A DNA stretch of 64,000 nt from Streptomyces uncialis (GTDB lineage: Bacteria; Actinomycetota; Actinomycetes; Streptomycetales; Streptomycetaceae), in the NCBI RefSeq assembly GCF_001905345.1, contig NZ_LFBV01000010.1:723238-787237 (forward strand), written 5' to 3'. Within the stretch, counting starts at the first letter, position 1. Each line of letters starts with the position of its first letter. Shown piece after piece: positions 14,590 to 23,679 of the stretch. The position numbers were made by a program, and so were the translations under genes. The notes below the pieces were generated by a model. It saw only the letters and a program-made list of their open reading frames with translations. It did not search any database and was not told where the DNA came from.

Positions 14590-14604
14590 TCGTCAAAGTG
14601 ACGA
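14590..14604 (+). promoter_or_regulatory. Palindrome upstream of pncB
   Basis: TCGTCA-AAG-TGACGA is a perfect 6-bp inverted repeat, 22 bp before the pncB start, in a locally AT-richer stretch. It is well placed for an operator overlapping the promoter. No known regulator motif is matched with confidence. Confidence 0.45.
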
Positions 14605-14626
14605 GATTGGGGGTAGCATCTTGGTC

Positions 14627-15955
14627 ATGAACACTGCGGACCTAGGGCTGCCGGTGGATGTGCCGTCGACCGCGCTCTTCACGGATCACTACGAACTGAC
14701 GATGCTCCAGGCCGCGCTCGCCGCGGGCACCGCCGAGCGGCGTTCCGTCTTCGAGGTCTTCACCCGCCGGCTGCCCGAGGGGCGCCGGTACGGGGTCGTC
14801 GCGGGCACCGGGCGGGTCCTGGACGCCGTGGAGAACTTCCGTTTCGACGAGCCCGTGATCCGCTTCCTGCGGGAGCGGCGGATCGTGGACGAGCGGACCC
14901 TGGCGTGGCTCGCGGACTACCGGTTCACCGGGGACGTGTGGGGCTATCCGGAGGGCGAGGTGTACTTCCCGGGCTCCCCCGTCCTGCGGGTCGAGGGCTC
15001 GTTCGCGGAGTGCGTCCTGCTGGAGACGGTGATCCTTTCGATCCTCAACCACGACTCCGCGATCGCCGCCGCCGCGTCCCGGATGGCCTCCGCCGCCGGG
15101 GACCGCCCGCTGATCGAGATGGGCGCCCGGCGCACCCATGAGCTGGCGGCCGTGGCGTCCTCCCGGGCCGCGTACATCGGCGGCTTCGCCACCACGTCCG
15201 ACCTCGCGGCGGGCTTCCGCTACGACATCCCGACCGTCGGTACCTCCGCGCACGCGTTCACCCTGCTCCACGACAGCGAGCGGGACGCCTTCCGCGCACA
15301 GGTCGACTCGCTGGGCGCGGGGACGACACTGCTGGTCGACACGTACGACGTCGCCGAGGCGGTACGGGCCGCGGTCGACATCGCGGGGCCCGGTCTCGGG
15401 GCGGTGCGCATCGACTCCGGTGATCTGCTGCTCGTCGCCCACCGGGTGCGCCAGCAGCTGGACGAGCTGGGGGCCACGGGCACCCGGATCGTGGTGACCT
15501 CCGACCTGGACGAGTACGCGATCGCCTCGCTCGCGGCGGCGCCCGTCGACGCGTACGGGGTGGGCACCCAGCTCGTCACGGGCTCCGGACACCCCACGTG
15601 TTCGATGGTCTACAAGCTGGTGGCACGTGCCACCAGCGCCGATCCCGCCGAGCCGCTGGTACCGGTCGCCAAGCGGTCGACCGGCGGGAAGACCTCCATC
15701 GGGGGCCGCAAGTGGGCCGCGCGGCGCAAGGACGGGCAGGGCGTCGCGGAGGCCGAGGTGATCGGTACGGGCCCGGTGCCCGCCGCGCTGGCCGGCGAAC
15801 AGCTGCTCGTGGAGCTGATCAAGGGCGGTTCGGTGCTCTCCCGGGAGTCCCTGGACGTGGTCCGGGACCGGCACGCGGCGGCCCGCGCGGGGCTGCCCCT
15901 GTCCGCCACCCAGCTGTCGCGCGGGGACGCCGTGATCCCCACCGAGTACGTCTGA
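14627..15955 (+). CDS. pncB: Nicotinate phosphoribosyltransferase
   Basis: A 442-residue enzyme that converts nicotinate, PRPP and ATP to nicotinate mononucleotide, the entry step of the Preiss-Handler NAD salvage route. The family blocks are TDHYELTMLQAAL near residue 20, SILNHDSAIAAAASRM, the PRPP-site GAVRIDSGDLLLVAHRV near residue 260, VTSDLDEYAI, and DAYGVGTQLVTGSGHP. The ATG at 14627 is chosen because the upstream part of the frame is Arg/Pro-rich and contains the putative promoter. The nicotinamidase gene follows 180 bp downstream on the same strand. Confidence 0.96.
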   Translation: MNTADLGLPVDVPSTALFTDHYELTMLQAALAAGTAERRSVFEVFTRRLPEGRRYGVVAGTGRVLDAVENFRFDEPVIRFLRERRIVDERTLAWLADYRFTGDVWGYPEGEVYFPGSPVLRVEGSFAECVLLETVILSILNHDSAIAAAASRMASAAGDRPLIEMGARRTHELAAVASSRAAYIGGFATTSDLAAGFRYDIPTVGTSAHAFTLLHDSERDAFRAQVDSLGAGTTLLVDTYDVAEAVRAAVDIAGPGLGAVRIDSGDLLLVAHRVRQQLDELGATGTRIVVTSDLDEYAIASLAAAPVDAYGVGTQLVTGSGHPTCSMVYKLVARATSADPAEPLVPVAKRSTGGKTSIGGRKWAARRKDGQGVAEAEVIGTGPVPAALAGEQLLVELIKGGSVLSRESLDVVRDRHAAARAGLPLSATQLSRGDAVIPTEYV

Positions 15956-16134
15956 GGTGCGGCCGGCCGGGCCCGGCGGGGTTCGGCCGGTGCCACCGGG
16001 GTACGTGCGCAGGCATGGACCACGTGTGACAAGGCAGGTGACACCTCTCCCGGGACCGCCCGGCGGCCCCCGCGTCCGGCCGCCCGGCCGGAACCGTTCC
16101 GCCCCGCCCCATCCCACCTGACAAGGACCCCGAC

Positions 16135-16722
16135 ATGCGCCGCGCACTCATCGTCGTCGATGTGCAGAACGACTTCTGCGAAGGCGGCAGCCTCGCCGTC
16201 ACCGGAGGCGCCGATGTGGCCGCCGGTGTCACGGAACTGATCGGCCAGGCGCCCGCCGGTTACCGCCATGTGGTGGCGACCCGTGACAGCCATGTCGACC
16301 CCGGTGACCACTTCTCCGACCACCCCGACTACGAGACCTCGTGGCCCGTGCACTGTGTCGCGGGGACCGAGGGCGTCGGCTTCCACCCGAACTTCGCCCC
16401 GGCGGTCGCCTCCGGCGCGGTGGAGGCCGTGTTCGACAAGGGCGCGTACGCCGCCGCGTACAGCGGCTTCGAGGGCGCCGACGAGAACGGCGTCACCCTC
16501 GCGCAGTGGCTGCGCGCGCGGGACGTCACCGAGGTGGACGTCGTCGGGATCGCCACGGACCACTGTGTGCGGGCCACGGCCCTGGACGCGGTCCGCGAGG
16601 GCTTCCGCACCCACGTCCTGCTGGACCTCACGGCGGGCGTCTCGGCCACCCGCACCGACCACACCCTCACGGAACTCCGCGAAGCGGGCGTACACCTCAC
16701 CGGCAAACCGGTCGTGTCCTGA
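16135..16722 (+). CDS. pncA: Nicotinamidase (isochorismatase family)
   Basis: A 195-residue amidase that hydrolyses nicotinamide to nicotinate, feeding PncB. The catalytic triad is Asp9 (VVDVQNDF), Lys102 (FDKGAY) and Cys144 (TDHCVRAT). Metal ligands Asp51, His53 and His59 are in RDSHVDPGDHF, and a further His73 is in WPVHC. It aligns well with mycobacterial PncA, the pyrazinamide-activating enzyme. The ATG at 16135 follows AAGGA. With pncB it makes a complete nicotinamide salvage pair. Confidence 0.96.
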   Translation: MRRALIVVDVQNDFCEGGSLAVTGGADVAAGVTELIGQAPAGYRHVVATRDSHVDPGDHFSDHPDYETSWPVHCVAGTEGVGFHPNFAPAVASGAVEAVFDKGAYAAAYSGFEGADENGVTLAQWLRARDVTEVDVVGIATDHCVRATALDAVREGFRTHVLLDLTAGVSATRTDHTLTELREAGVHLTGKPVVS

Positions 16723-16761
16723 CCTGGCCGAGTCCTGCTCCGGCGGCCAATGGCTCGGCCT

Positions 16762-17901
16762 CTACGTCTCGGTGTACGGCTCACGCAGTGCCCGGGGTTC
16801 CAGCACTCCCCTGACCGCGTCCTCGGGGACGCCGGCACCGACGACGTAGTAACGGCCCTGGGCCTCACCCCGGGGCGCCAGCCAGTCCGCCCGGACCAGT
16901 TCGCGGAGGTCGCGCAGGGCCTGCTGCGTGCTGAGTCCGGCGTCGGCCTGGTAGGTCGCCCGGCGCACCCGGTTGCCCATCACCGCCGGGTAGAGGGCGT
17001 ACAGGGTGCGGTCGGCCCAGCCCTGGCGCTCCACCGCCTCCTCCAGCACGGACCACACCGTGCGGGTGGTCTCCACCTGGCGCTCCACCGCCTGCGCCTG
17101 CTGGTGGTGGGCCCGCAGACAGAACCGGAGCCATGGCCTGGTGTCCCGGCCGGGCGTCCACACCGGGCCGCCGACCTCGGCGAGGACGTCGTAGTAGCGG
17201 TAGGTGTTACGGGCCCGTCCCAGCCACTCCTCGATGCTGGAGAACTCCGGCGCGACGATGCCCTCCCGGGCCAGCACCAGGGTCTGGAGGGCACGGGACA
17301 TCCGGCCGTTGCCATCGGCCCAAGGATGGATCGCCACGAGGTTCAGATGGGCCATCGCGGCCCGGACGAGGACCGGGGCGTCCGGATCGCCCTCGTTGAG
17401 CCAGTCCACCAGCTCACCGGTGAGTTCCGGCAGCCGCTCGGCGTCCGGCGCGGTGTACGCGGCGATCGTGGGGTCGTCCGGCGAGGTCACATGGACGGGC
17501 CCGCTCCGCCACCAGCCGGGCCGCTTCAGCGGATGGTGCCCCTGCATCATGAAGTGCAGGGCGTTCAGCAGCCCTTTGCCGTACGCGAAGTCCGGGCCCG
17601 CGTCGGCGAGCCGCTGGATGTACGTCATCGACTGCCGGTATCCCTCGATCTCGGCGGTGACCGTCCCACTCGCCTCGATCGGTGCCTGGCCGAGCAAGAT
17701 GTCCTCTACGTCGGCGGCACTCGCCACGTACCCCTCGATGGCGTTCGAGCCCGCGATGGCCCGCGCGGTCAGATCGCGGCGGAGCTGGCCCTCCCATCTG
17801 CGCGGGGTACGCAGCTGGAGCCGCAGCCGCGCCCGCATCCCGTCGATCTCCGCGAGCACATGACGATCACGGTCGTCCAGGTCAGGCAGTCCATACAGCA
17901 T
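16762..17901 (-). CDS. Fic-domain protein (AMPylator-type), self-inhibited class
   Basis: A 379-residue Fic-family enzyme. The active-site loop HPWADGNGRMSR (His192 to Arg203) carries the catalytic His and the phosphate-binding GNGR. The N-terminal inhibitory motif [S/T]xxxE[G/N] is present as SNAIEG (Ser52, Glu56), which puts it in class II, where an N-terminal helix blocks ATP binding. A C-terminal helical or winged-helix-like region (about 300-360) follows. Fic enzymes transfer AMP or related groups to target hydroxyls; the target here is unknown. No separate antitoxin gene is adjacent. A palindrome sits directly upstream. Confidence 0.9.
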   Translation of the reverse strand: MLYGLPDLDDRDRHVLAEIDGMRARLRLQLRTPRRWEGQLRRDLTARAIAGSNAIEGYVASAADVEDILLGQAPIEASGTVTAEIEGYRQSMTYIQRLADAGPDFAYGKGLLNALHFMMQGHHPLKRPGWWRSGPVHVTSPDDPTIAAYTAPDAERLPELTGELVDWLNEGDPDAPVLVRAAMAHLNLVAIHPWADGNGRMSRALQTLVLAREGIVAPEFSSIEEWLGRARNTYRYYDVLAEVGGPVWTPGRDTRPWLRFCLRAHHQQAQAVERQVETTRTVWSVLEEAVERQGWADRTLYALYPAVMGNRVRRATYQADAGLSTQQALRDLRELVRADWLAPRGEAQGRYYVVGAGVPEDAVRGVLEPRALREPYTET

Positions 17902-17907
17902 GACTAC

Positions 17908-17928
17908 ATGACACCATCATCCTGTCAT
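17908..17928 (-). promoter_or_regulatory. Palindrome next to the Fic gene start
   Basis: ATGACA and TGTCAT flank a 9-nt spacer (CCATCATCC), ending 6 bp before the Fic start codon. The local AT content is higher than around it. It may be an operator for autoregulation. Confidence 0.45.
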
Positions 17929-17944
17929 CAACGCAAAGACACTC

Positions 17945-17981
17945 GGGCACCCCTACCCCACCCCGGCGCGGCGGGGTGCCC
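17945..17981 (-). terminator. Hairpin downstream of the alpha/beta hydrolase
   Basis: GGGCACCCC pairs perfectly with GGGGTGCCC across a 19-nt loop, 9 bp beyond the hydrolase stop on the minus strand. Confidence 0.6.
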
Positions 17982-17989
17982 GCGGTCGG

Positions 17990-18685
17990 TCAGCCCGAGG
18001 TGTCGCGTACCGCTGTTTCGATGAAGTCGGTGATCTCGGTGGGGCGGGAGGCGAGGGACGCGTGGCTCGCGGGGAGTTCGAGGGTGTCGCGGGGGGACAT
18101 CCGGGCCGCCATCTTGCGTTCGTTCTCCGGGTTGATCATCCGGTCGTCCGTGGAGATCTGGTACCAGGTGGGCTTCTTCGCCCAGGCGGGGGCCGTGATG
18201 TTGTCGCCGAAGGTGCTGGCCAGCGGGGCCTTCTGGGTGACGGCCAGGACGTACGCCTCGTCCTCGGGGAGGTCCTGGCAGAAGCTCTCGCGGTACTTGT
18301 CCTGCTTGACCCAGAGGTAGCCGTCCGAGTCGGGGGCGATGTTCTCGAAGGCGGCCGGCGGGAGCTCCTGGCTGATCCCGCCGGGGCTCTCGCCCGCGTC
18401 GGGGGCGAACGCCGCGACGTAGACCAGGCCGGTCACATTGGGCAGGTCGCCCATCTCCGTGATCACCGCGCCGCCGTACGAGTGGCCCACCAGGAGCACG
18501 GGGCCGTCGATCTGCTTGACCATCTTGCGGGTGCGCTCGGCGTCCTCCGCGAGGGAGGTGAGCGGGTTCTCGACGGCGTGCAGGGAGCGGTAGTCGCGGC
18601 GCTTCAGTTCCAGGATGACCTTGCTCCAGTGGGCGGCGCCGCCCCAGAAGCCGTGGACGAGAACGATCGCGGGCTTGTCGGCCAT
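17990..18685 (-). CDS. Alpha/beta hydrolase
   Basis: A 231-residue alpha/beta-hydrolase. The oxyanion-hole motif HGFWGG is at residues 11-16 and the nucleophile Ser69 is in VGHSYGGAV. The catalytic His is probably in ELPASHASLASRP near the C-terminus, with an Asp in STDDRMI. This is the short, lid-poor, esterase-like branch (salicylate esterase/EST-like) common in Streptomyces. The substrate is unknown. The ATG at 18685 has AAAGG upstream. No signal peptide is seen, so it is cytoplasmic. Confidence 0.88.
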   Translation of the reverse strand: MADKPAIVLVHGFWGGAAHWSKVILELKRRDYRSLHAVENPLTSLAEDAERTRKMVKQIDGPVLLVGHSYGGAVITEMGDLPNVTGLVYVAAFAPDAGESPGGISQELPPAAFENIAPDSDGYLWVKQDKYRESFCQDLPEDEAYVLAVTQKAPLASTFGDNITAPAWAKKPTWYQISTDDRMINPENERKMAARMSPRDTLELPASHASLASRPTEITDFIETAVRDTSG

Positions 18686-18791
18686 GTCTGCGTGCCTTTC
18701 GGAAGGTGGTCCTGGCGGCCCCCCTGGACACCGTAGGACCGCCTCCCGGGGCCCGCCACCGCTGGCCGGAGCCCTTCGCGCACCGCTGGGG

Positions 18792-19157
18792 TCAGGCCGC
18801 CGGGGTCCGGCGCAGCAGGCTGCGGATCGGGTGCCAGAGTTCCGCCGCGTCGTCGGGCGCGGTGCGCCAGACGAGGCCGTCCGGGTGGTGCAGGACCGCC
18901 GTGATCTCGTCCGGGGTGGGCGGCTGGACGTTTCCGCGCAGATAGACCGAGCGCAGTCCGAGGTTGCGCAGCCGGGTCAGGGCGCGCGCCCGGTTCGCGG
19001 CGACGACCAGGACCCGTACCCGGGCCGGGCCGTCGGCCGGGGTGGCCGGGACGGGACCGTGGACGCCCGGCGCGGGCCCCGGGTCGGCGGGGCTCGGCAG
19101 ATTCAGGGCGACGACGACCTTCCCGTTCGGCAGTTTGCAGAACCCTCCTGCGGTCAT
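18792..19157 (-). CDS. Hypothetical protein, Streptomyces-type
   Basis: A 121-residue protein with no recognised family. The N-terminus contains KLPNGKVVVALNLPSP, followed by a Pro-rich linker. The second half has a plausible alpha/beta core (VRVLVVAANRARALTRLRNL, SVYLRGNVQPPTPDEITAVL) and ends in LWRTAPDDAAELWHPIRSL-like sequence. It lies between the hydrolase and the secreted M6 protease, in the same direction as both, with its own gap on each side. It is probably real, judging by codon bias and the protein-like conserved blocks. Confidence 0.65.
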   Translation of the reverse strand: MTAGGFCKLPNGKVVVALNLPSPADPGPAPGVHGPVPATPADGPARVRVLVVAANRARALTRLRNLGLRSVYLRGNVQPPTPDEITAVLHHPDGLVWRTAPDDAAELWHPIRSLLRRTPAA

Positions 19158-19278
19158 TCCGTCACACCCCCGTGAGACTTCGTGTCAATAAGGACCGTAC
19201 GGACGCACCTAAGCACGAGCGGCCGCCACCCCGCTAGGGGGTAGCGGCCGATCATGACCTGACCTGCGAGAACGCTGT

Positions 19279-21693
19279 TCAGCGGGTGGAGCGACCCACC
19301 TCGACGGTGATCGTCGAGCCGTCCCTGGGCTGCTTGACGATCTTGATGCGGGTGTTGGTGTCAGTGACCTTCACACTCGCGGTCGGGTTGGCCGCGTCCC
19401 AGTAGGTGCCCTTGCGGTCGTCGAAGACCGGGACACCGGCGTGCGACCTGATCCGCAGCGGGACGTCCGCGCTGTGGAGCGTGAAGTCCTCCGAGCGGTA
19501 CTTGCTGAAGGTCGAGTCGAACGCCTGGATACGGTTGCGGGCGGTGCTGCCGTTGGTCCACTTCAGCGGCGCCGGGCTGGCGTCGATCGGGAGGATCAGG
19601 CCGCTGCCGTGGTGGCGGCTGGTGTTGTTGTCCTTCTGGGAGGTGTCCCAGAGCCAGACCAGCAGCCCCTTCTGGTAGCTGTAGTGCTCGACCCAGTCCG
19701 GACGGGTCGTCGAGAAGCCGAAGTTGTACGGGCCGACCTCAAGGGTCTTGTCGTACGACACGTACTGCCGGTTCTCGGCGATGTAGTACTGCTCGTACTG
19801 GTTGGTGAAGGACTCACCGATCCGGGAGAAGCCCTTGGTCGCCCAGCCGGCCGTCTCCGTCTCGGCGTTGTCGGTGAACACCGGGGCGCCGTCGGCGGTG
19901 ACCGTGATCGCGTCACCGGCGAAGCCGAGTCCGCCGGTGCCGCCGTCGGTGGCGTAGCGGAAGCGCAGCCCGATCTGGCGGCCCGCGTACGCGTCCAGCG
20001 GGTAGACCAGCTTCTTGTGGGCGCCGGAGACACCGCTCAGCCCGGGGCGGTCGGCGCCGTCACGGGCGAGGGGGCCGCCGTCGGCGGTGCCTTCCAGGGC
20101 GGTCCAGTTGGCGCCGCCGTCCGTGGTGACCTCGGCGTAGAGGTAGTCGTAGTTCTCCTCGATGTCCCACCAGCCCTGGAGGGACAGTTCGGCCGAGGTG
20201 CGGCCGGTGAGGTCGACGTTCCGGGTCAGGGTGTTCTGGAGGTCGTCGCCCTGGCCGCTCCACCACTGCCGGGTGCCCTCGGCGGGCTTCACGACATTCG
20301 TGGTGACGGGCTTCTGCGGCAGCTGGACGATCAGCGCCTGCGGGTTCTTCGTGTTGTACGCGGAGACCCCGAGCTTGTGCGTCGAACGGGTCGCCGCGCG
20401 GGCCAGGTCGTAGTCGAGCCAGCCCAGCTGGAGCTTGTCCCAGGCGGTCATGTCACCGGGCAGGTCACCGATGGAGTCCTTGCCGCGGCCGAGCCAGGAA
20501 CCGCTGGACATCAGCGACCAGAAGCCGGTGGAGTTCTCACCGCCGCCGGAGGTGTCGTAGAGGTCGGGGAGCCCGAGGTCGTGACCGTACTCATGGGCGA
20601 AGACACCGAGGCCGCCGTTCTCCGGCTGCATGGTGTAGTCGCCCACCCATATACCGGTGTCACCGATCTGGGTGCCGCCCGCGCGGTTGTTCGCGGGGCC
20701 GTTGCGCCCGGCGTCGCTCCCGTACGCGTACCAGCGGTGCGCCCACAGGGCGTTGGGGCCCTCGGCGCCGCCGCCCGCGGACTCGTCCTCGCCCGCGTGG
20801 ACGATCTGGAAGTGGTCGATGTAGCCGTCGGCCTCGTTGAAGTTGCCGTCCTGGTCGAAGTCGTAACGGTCCCAGGAGTCGTACGGGGCGAGGCCCGCCT
20901 TGATCTGCGCGTCGGTGCGGCCGGCGGCCTTCTGGTCGCGGACCCACGCGGTCACACCGTCGCGGACCGTGTCCCAGACGTTGACGCAGTTGGACGAGCC
21001 GCAGTAGTTGGAGCCGTACCGGGCCTCGTTGTAGTCGACCTTGACCCAGTCGGAGACCTCGCCCTCGACCGAGTAGCGCCCGGAGGACGCCTTCTCGTAG
21101 TAGGTCTTGAGGGACTCCTTCTTCTGGCCGAACTGGTCCCGGCCGGTCCCGAAGTAGAGGTCCTCGAAGTGCCTGCGGTCGTAATCGGCCTGCCAGGCGG
21201 TCGAGTTGTCCTTGGCCCGGTCCGGCTTCGCGATCTTGTTGTGCGCCGGGCCGGGGGTGCCGCCGTACTTCGTCACGGGCGGCTTCGGCCCGTCGGGGCC
21301 GTCCGGGTCGTGCTGGGTGGTGCTGTCGACCTTGTCGCCGAACTCCACCAGGATCGTGAAGATCTTGTCGGTCTTCTCCCGGCCGAGCTCCACGTACTTC
21401 CGGTCGTCGAGCTTGACGACCTTCGAGGCACCGCGCTGCTGCACGGTCGCCTCACCCGCGAGGACCTGCTCCAGGGCGGACTCGCGCTGTGCGGCGCGCG
21501 CTTCGCTGAAGGGGCCTTCCAGGTCGTGGTCGACGTGCTCCTTGGCCGGGGCCGGGTCGTGCCGGTCGACGGCCGGGGCCGGCGCGGCCACGGGGTCCGG
21601 AGCGGCCAGGGCGGGGCCCGCGAACGCGGCGGTGGCCGCGGCGAACGCCGCGACCACCGCGGTCGCCCTGGTCGTCCGTTGTCTTCTGCTCAC
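19279..21693 (-). CDS. Secreted M6-family metalloprotease (immune inhibitor A type)
   Basis: An 804-residue extracellular protease. Residues 1-31 are a signal peptide (RRQRTTRATAVVAAFAAATA, then AFAGPALA). A charged propeptide runs to about residue 110. The zinc motif HEYGHDLGLPD is at His367, Glu368 and His371, with LYD downstream, and the metal-binding-like DFDQDGNFNEADGYIDHF lies near residue 275. C-terminal beta domains typical of InhA proteases follow. Bacillus InhA degrades host antimicrobial peptides; in a soil Streptomyces it more likely serves nutrition or morphogenesis. The GTG start at 21693 follows GGAGG. It is monocistronic. Confidence 0.93.
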   Translation of the reverse strand: MSRRQRTTRATAVVAAFAAATAAFAGPALAAPDPVAAPAPAVDRHDPAPAKEHVDHDLEGPFSEARAAQRESALEQVLAGEATVQQRGASKVVKLDDRKYVELGREKTDKIFTILVEFGDKVDSTTQHDPDGPDGPKPPVTKYGGTPGPAHNKIAKPDRAKDNSTAWQADYDRRHFEDLYFGTGRDQFGQKKESLKTYYEKASSGRYSVEGEVSDWVKVDYNEARYGSNYCGSSNCVNVWDTVRDGVTAWVRDQKAAGRTDAQIKAGLAPYDSWDRYDFDQDGNFNEADGYIDHFQIVHAGEDESAGGGAEGPNALWAHRWYAYGSDAGRNGPANNRAGGTQIGDTGIWVGDYTMQPENGGLGVFAHEYGHDLGLPDLYDTSGGGENSTGFWSLMSSGSWLGRGKDSIGDLPGDMTAWDKLQLGWLDYDLARAATRSTHKLGVSAYNTKNPQALIVQLPQKPVTTNVVKPAEGTRQWWSGQGDDLQNTLTRNVDLTGRTSAELSLQGWWDIEENYDYLYAEVTTDGGANWTALEGTADGGPLARDGADRPGLSGVSGAHKKLVYPLDAYAGRQIGLRFRYATDGGTGGLGFAGDAITVTADGAPVFTDNAETETAGWATKGFSRIGESFTNQYEQYYIAENRQYVSYDKTLEVGPYNFGFSTTRPDWVEHYSYQKGLLVWLWDTSQKDNNTSRHHGSGLILPIDASPAPLKWTNGSTARNRIQAFDSTFSKYRSEDFTLHSADVPLRIRSHAGVPVFDDRKGTYWDAANPTASVKVTDTNTRIKIVKQPRDGSTITVEVGRSTR

Positions 21694-22134
21694 GTGAAGG
21701 TGTCCTCCCCTGCGCGCCGCGTCCCACGGCCATTGGGGGGTTTCCCGAACTCAGGAGGGGCCGCTCGCGGCATGCGCGTCACAAGTGCCGTCATTCGATC
21801 GGAGTTGAGGAAGAAAAGACAGACCTTGATTTGGACACCTCAAAGTACTATGCAGGGTCCGGGGTCCGATAACCGGACACCCCGTACGGACCGGGACCCC
21901 AGGTGACCCGGGACCGACCGGCGCGTCGGCCGTCCACTGGATGGAATCGGTGAATCCGTGCGCCCCCCGTGCACCGGGACCGTGGGCGACGTCACGCTTA
22001 CCGGATGGACCAAAGGGGCATGCACGCGGTGGAGTTGCCTCATGGCGTGCCCGCGCACCGCGTGATCGCGCGCCGGGACGGCACCGCCGCGCTCCCCCGA
22101 CCCCACTCCCGATAGTCCCGAGGACTGATACGCC
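21694..22134. other. Intergenic region between divergent genes
   Basis: The 441-bp gap lies between the M6 protease (-) and a small membrane protein (+). A patch at about 21790-21855 is clearly AT-richer than its surroundings (contains GAGGAAGAAAAGACAG and CAAAGTACTATG) and is the likeliest promoter area. No gene or clear repeat is seen. Confidence 0.5.
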
Positions 22135-22485
22135 ATGCCTCGTCCGACTGCCGCACAGATCGCATACGGAACCGCCACCGTCGTTTGTTCGACGCTCGCC
22201 ATGCTGCTGCTCTCCCAGACGAGTTCGGGCATCGCCGTGGCGGTCATCGCCCTCGCCGCACTCGGGCTCGGTCTGCTGGTCGCCGTCACGGTCCCGCTGC
22301 CGGCCAGGTCCGCGCAGATCACCGCCGCGCGCGCCGCCGATCTCTCCCGGCCGCGCATCCCCGGCCAGCGGGTCGCGGCGCGGACGCCCGCCGAGGGCGG
22401 CGGCGCCCCGGCCCGGACACCGGTGCGCGAGAACGTGACGGGCCGGGCCCCGGCCCGACCGGTGCGGGGTCACGCGCGGCCGTAG
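22135..22485 (+). CDS. Small two-helix membrane protein, hypothetical
   Basis: A 116-residue protein with two hydrophobic helices (about 8-26 and 30-53) separated by QTSSG, then a basic, Pro/Ala-rich cytoplasmic tail of 60 residues. No family is recognised. AGGA lies upstream of the ATG at 22135. The pattern (paired helices plus disordered basic tail) is common among small Streptomyces membrane proteins. It converges on the RDD gene at 22748. Confidence 0.7.
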   Translation: MPRPTAAQIAYGTATVVCSTLAMLLLSQTSSGIAVAVIALAALGLGLLVAVTVPLPARSAQITAARAADLSRPRIPGQRVAARTPAEGGGAPARTPVRENVTGRAPARPVRGHARP

Positions 22486-22747
22486 CGTTCACCGGCCGAC
22501 GCCGGAGACGGCCCGGCGGCGCTGCGCGGGTTCCCTCCCCCGCGCGCCTCGGACCGTCCGGCCCCGCCGCTGATGGTGCTGTTCGTACTGGTGCCGCTGG
22601 GATCGCTGGTTCTGCTGGCGCCTCTGGTTCTGCCGGTCCCGCTGCTGCCGCTGGTGTCGCCTGTATCGGTTGGGTCGCATGTGCCGCTTGGGTCGCTGCT
22701 GGTCCCGATGGTCCCCGGCGGGCTGTCCGACGCTTCCGGCGCGGGGT

Positions 22748-23608
22748 TCACGCCGTGCTGACCTCGACCGTCTTGGCGGCCTTGTCGTGCAGGCCCTGCT
22801 TGTACGGCTTGTCGAAGAAGCTCCAGCCGCCGGCGATCGCCGTCCAGATGCAGGCGCAGCAGAACGCGAACGGCAGCCACAGCACGGCCGCGCGGATCAG
22901 TGAGGTCTGCACGGACGGGGTCGCGCCGTTGTCGAGGTTCGCCACCCGCAGCTTCAGCAGCCGCTTCCCGACGGTCTGGCCGGTCCGGGAGATCATGATC
23001 GTGTCGTAGCCGATGTAGAGGACCGCCGCGAGGAGCGAACGTCCGAACGACTTGCCGTACTCGACCTTGTCCGGGTCCACGGAGTAGTCCGCGGTACCGA
23101 ACGCCCAGGACAGCAGCCAGACGACGACCCCGACGATGATCATGTCGATGATCCGGGCCAGGACCCGCTTGCCGCTGTCGGCCAGCGGCGGCATCCCGGC
23201 CAGCGGATCGGGACCGCCGTAGGCTCCGCCGCCGCCTTGACCGCCCCCGCCGTACGGACCGCCTCCGCCGCCCGGGTCGTCACCGTACGGCGAACCGCCG
23301 CCGGGGGGCGGGGCACCGTAGGGCGAACCGCCACCGGGTGGGGGTGTGCCGCCGGGGGGCGGGGCGTTCCAGGACGGTCCGCCGCCGGAGGGGGGCGGCG
23401 GACCGCCGCCGGGCGGGGGTCCGCCCCCCGGTGGCGGGGCGCCCCAGCCGGGTTCGCCGCCGCCCTGGCCGGGAGGTCCCTGCGCGGGGCCGGGCGGCGG
23501 ATCGTAGGGGGAACCGCCCTGCGGGGCGTCCCCCGACGACGGGGGCTGCTTGCTGAACGGATCGTCTTCCGGCTGACCGGGGCCGGGCCGCGGCGGTTCG
23601 CTGCTCAT
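22748..23608 (-). CDS. RDD family membrane protein with Pro/Gly-rich N-terminus
   Basis: A 286-residue protein. Residues 1-130 are low-complexity Pro/Gly/Ser/Tyr repeats of PPPGGGSPYG type. The RDD domain follows from SGKRVLARIIDMIIVGVVVW (Arg and Asp of the name), with the second signature SRTGQTVGKRLLKLRV and the last helix near FFDKPYKQGLHDKAAKT. RDD proteins are three-helix membrane proteins of mostly unknown function; some are Na+/H+ antiporters. The ATG at 23608 fits; the open frame extends upstream only as antisense-type GC sequence. It lies downstream of another RDD gene. Confidence 0.87.
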   Translation of the reverse strand: MSSEPPRPGPGQPEDDPFSKQPPSSGDAPQGGSPYDPPPGPAQGPPGQGGGEPGWGAPPPGGGPPPGGGPPPPSGGGPSWNAPPPGGTPPPGGGSPYGAPPPGGGSPYGDDPGGGGGPYGGGGQGGGGAYGGPDPLAGMPPLADSGKRVLARIIDMIIVGVVVWLLSWAFGTADYSVDPDKVEYGKSFGRSLLAAVLYIGYDTIMISRTGQTVGKRLLKLRVANLDNGATPSVQTSLIRAAVLWLPFAFCCACIWTAIAGGWSFFDKPYKQGLHDKAAKTVEVSTA

Positions 23609-23679
23609 GGCCCGAGTGGACCCCGAACCCCCCTCCCCCGCATCCGGCACGCGCCCGTCCGGGGGACCACCCGGACGGG

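Noticed and set aside
19221..19249. Small stem-loop CCGCTA/TAGCGG near the M6 protease stop
   Set aside because: Possibly a weak terminator, but only a 6-bp stem; not strong enough to list.
19441..21906. 821-residue plus-strand frame opposite the M6 protease
   Set aside because: It is the antisense of a gene with a complete zinc motif and signal peptide; the translated sequence is Val/Gly/Arg-rich with no domain.
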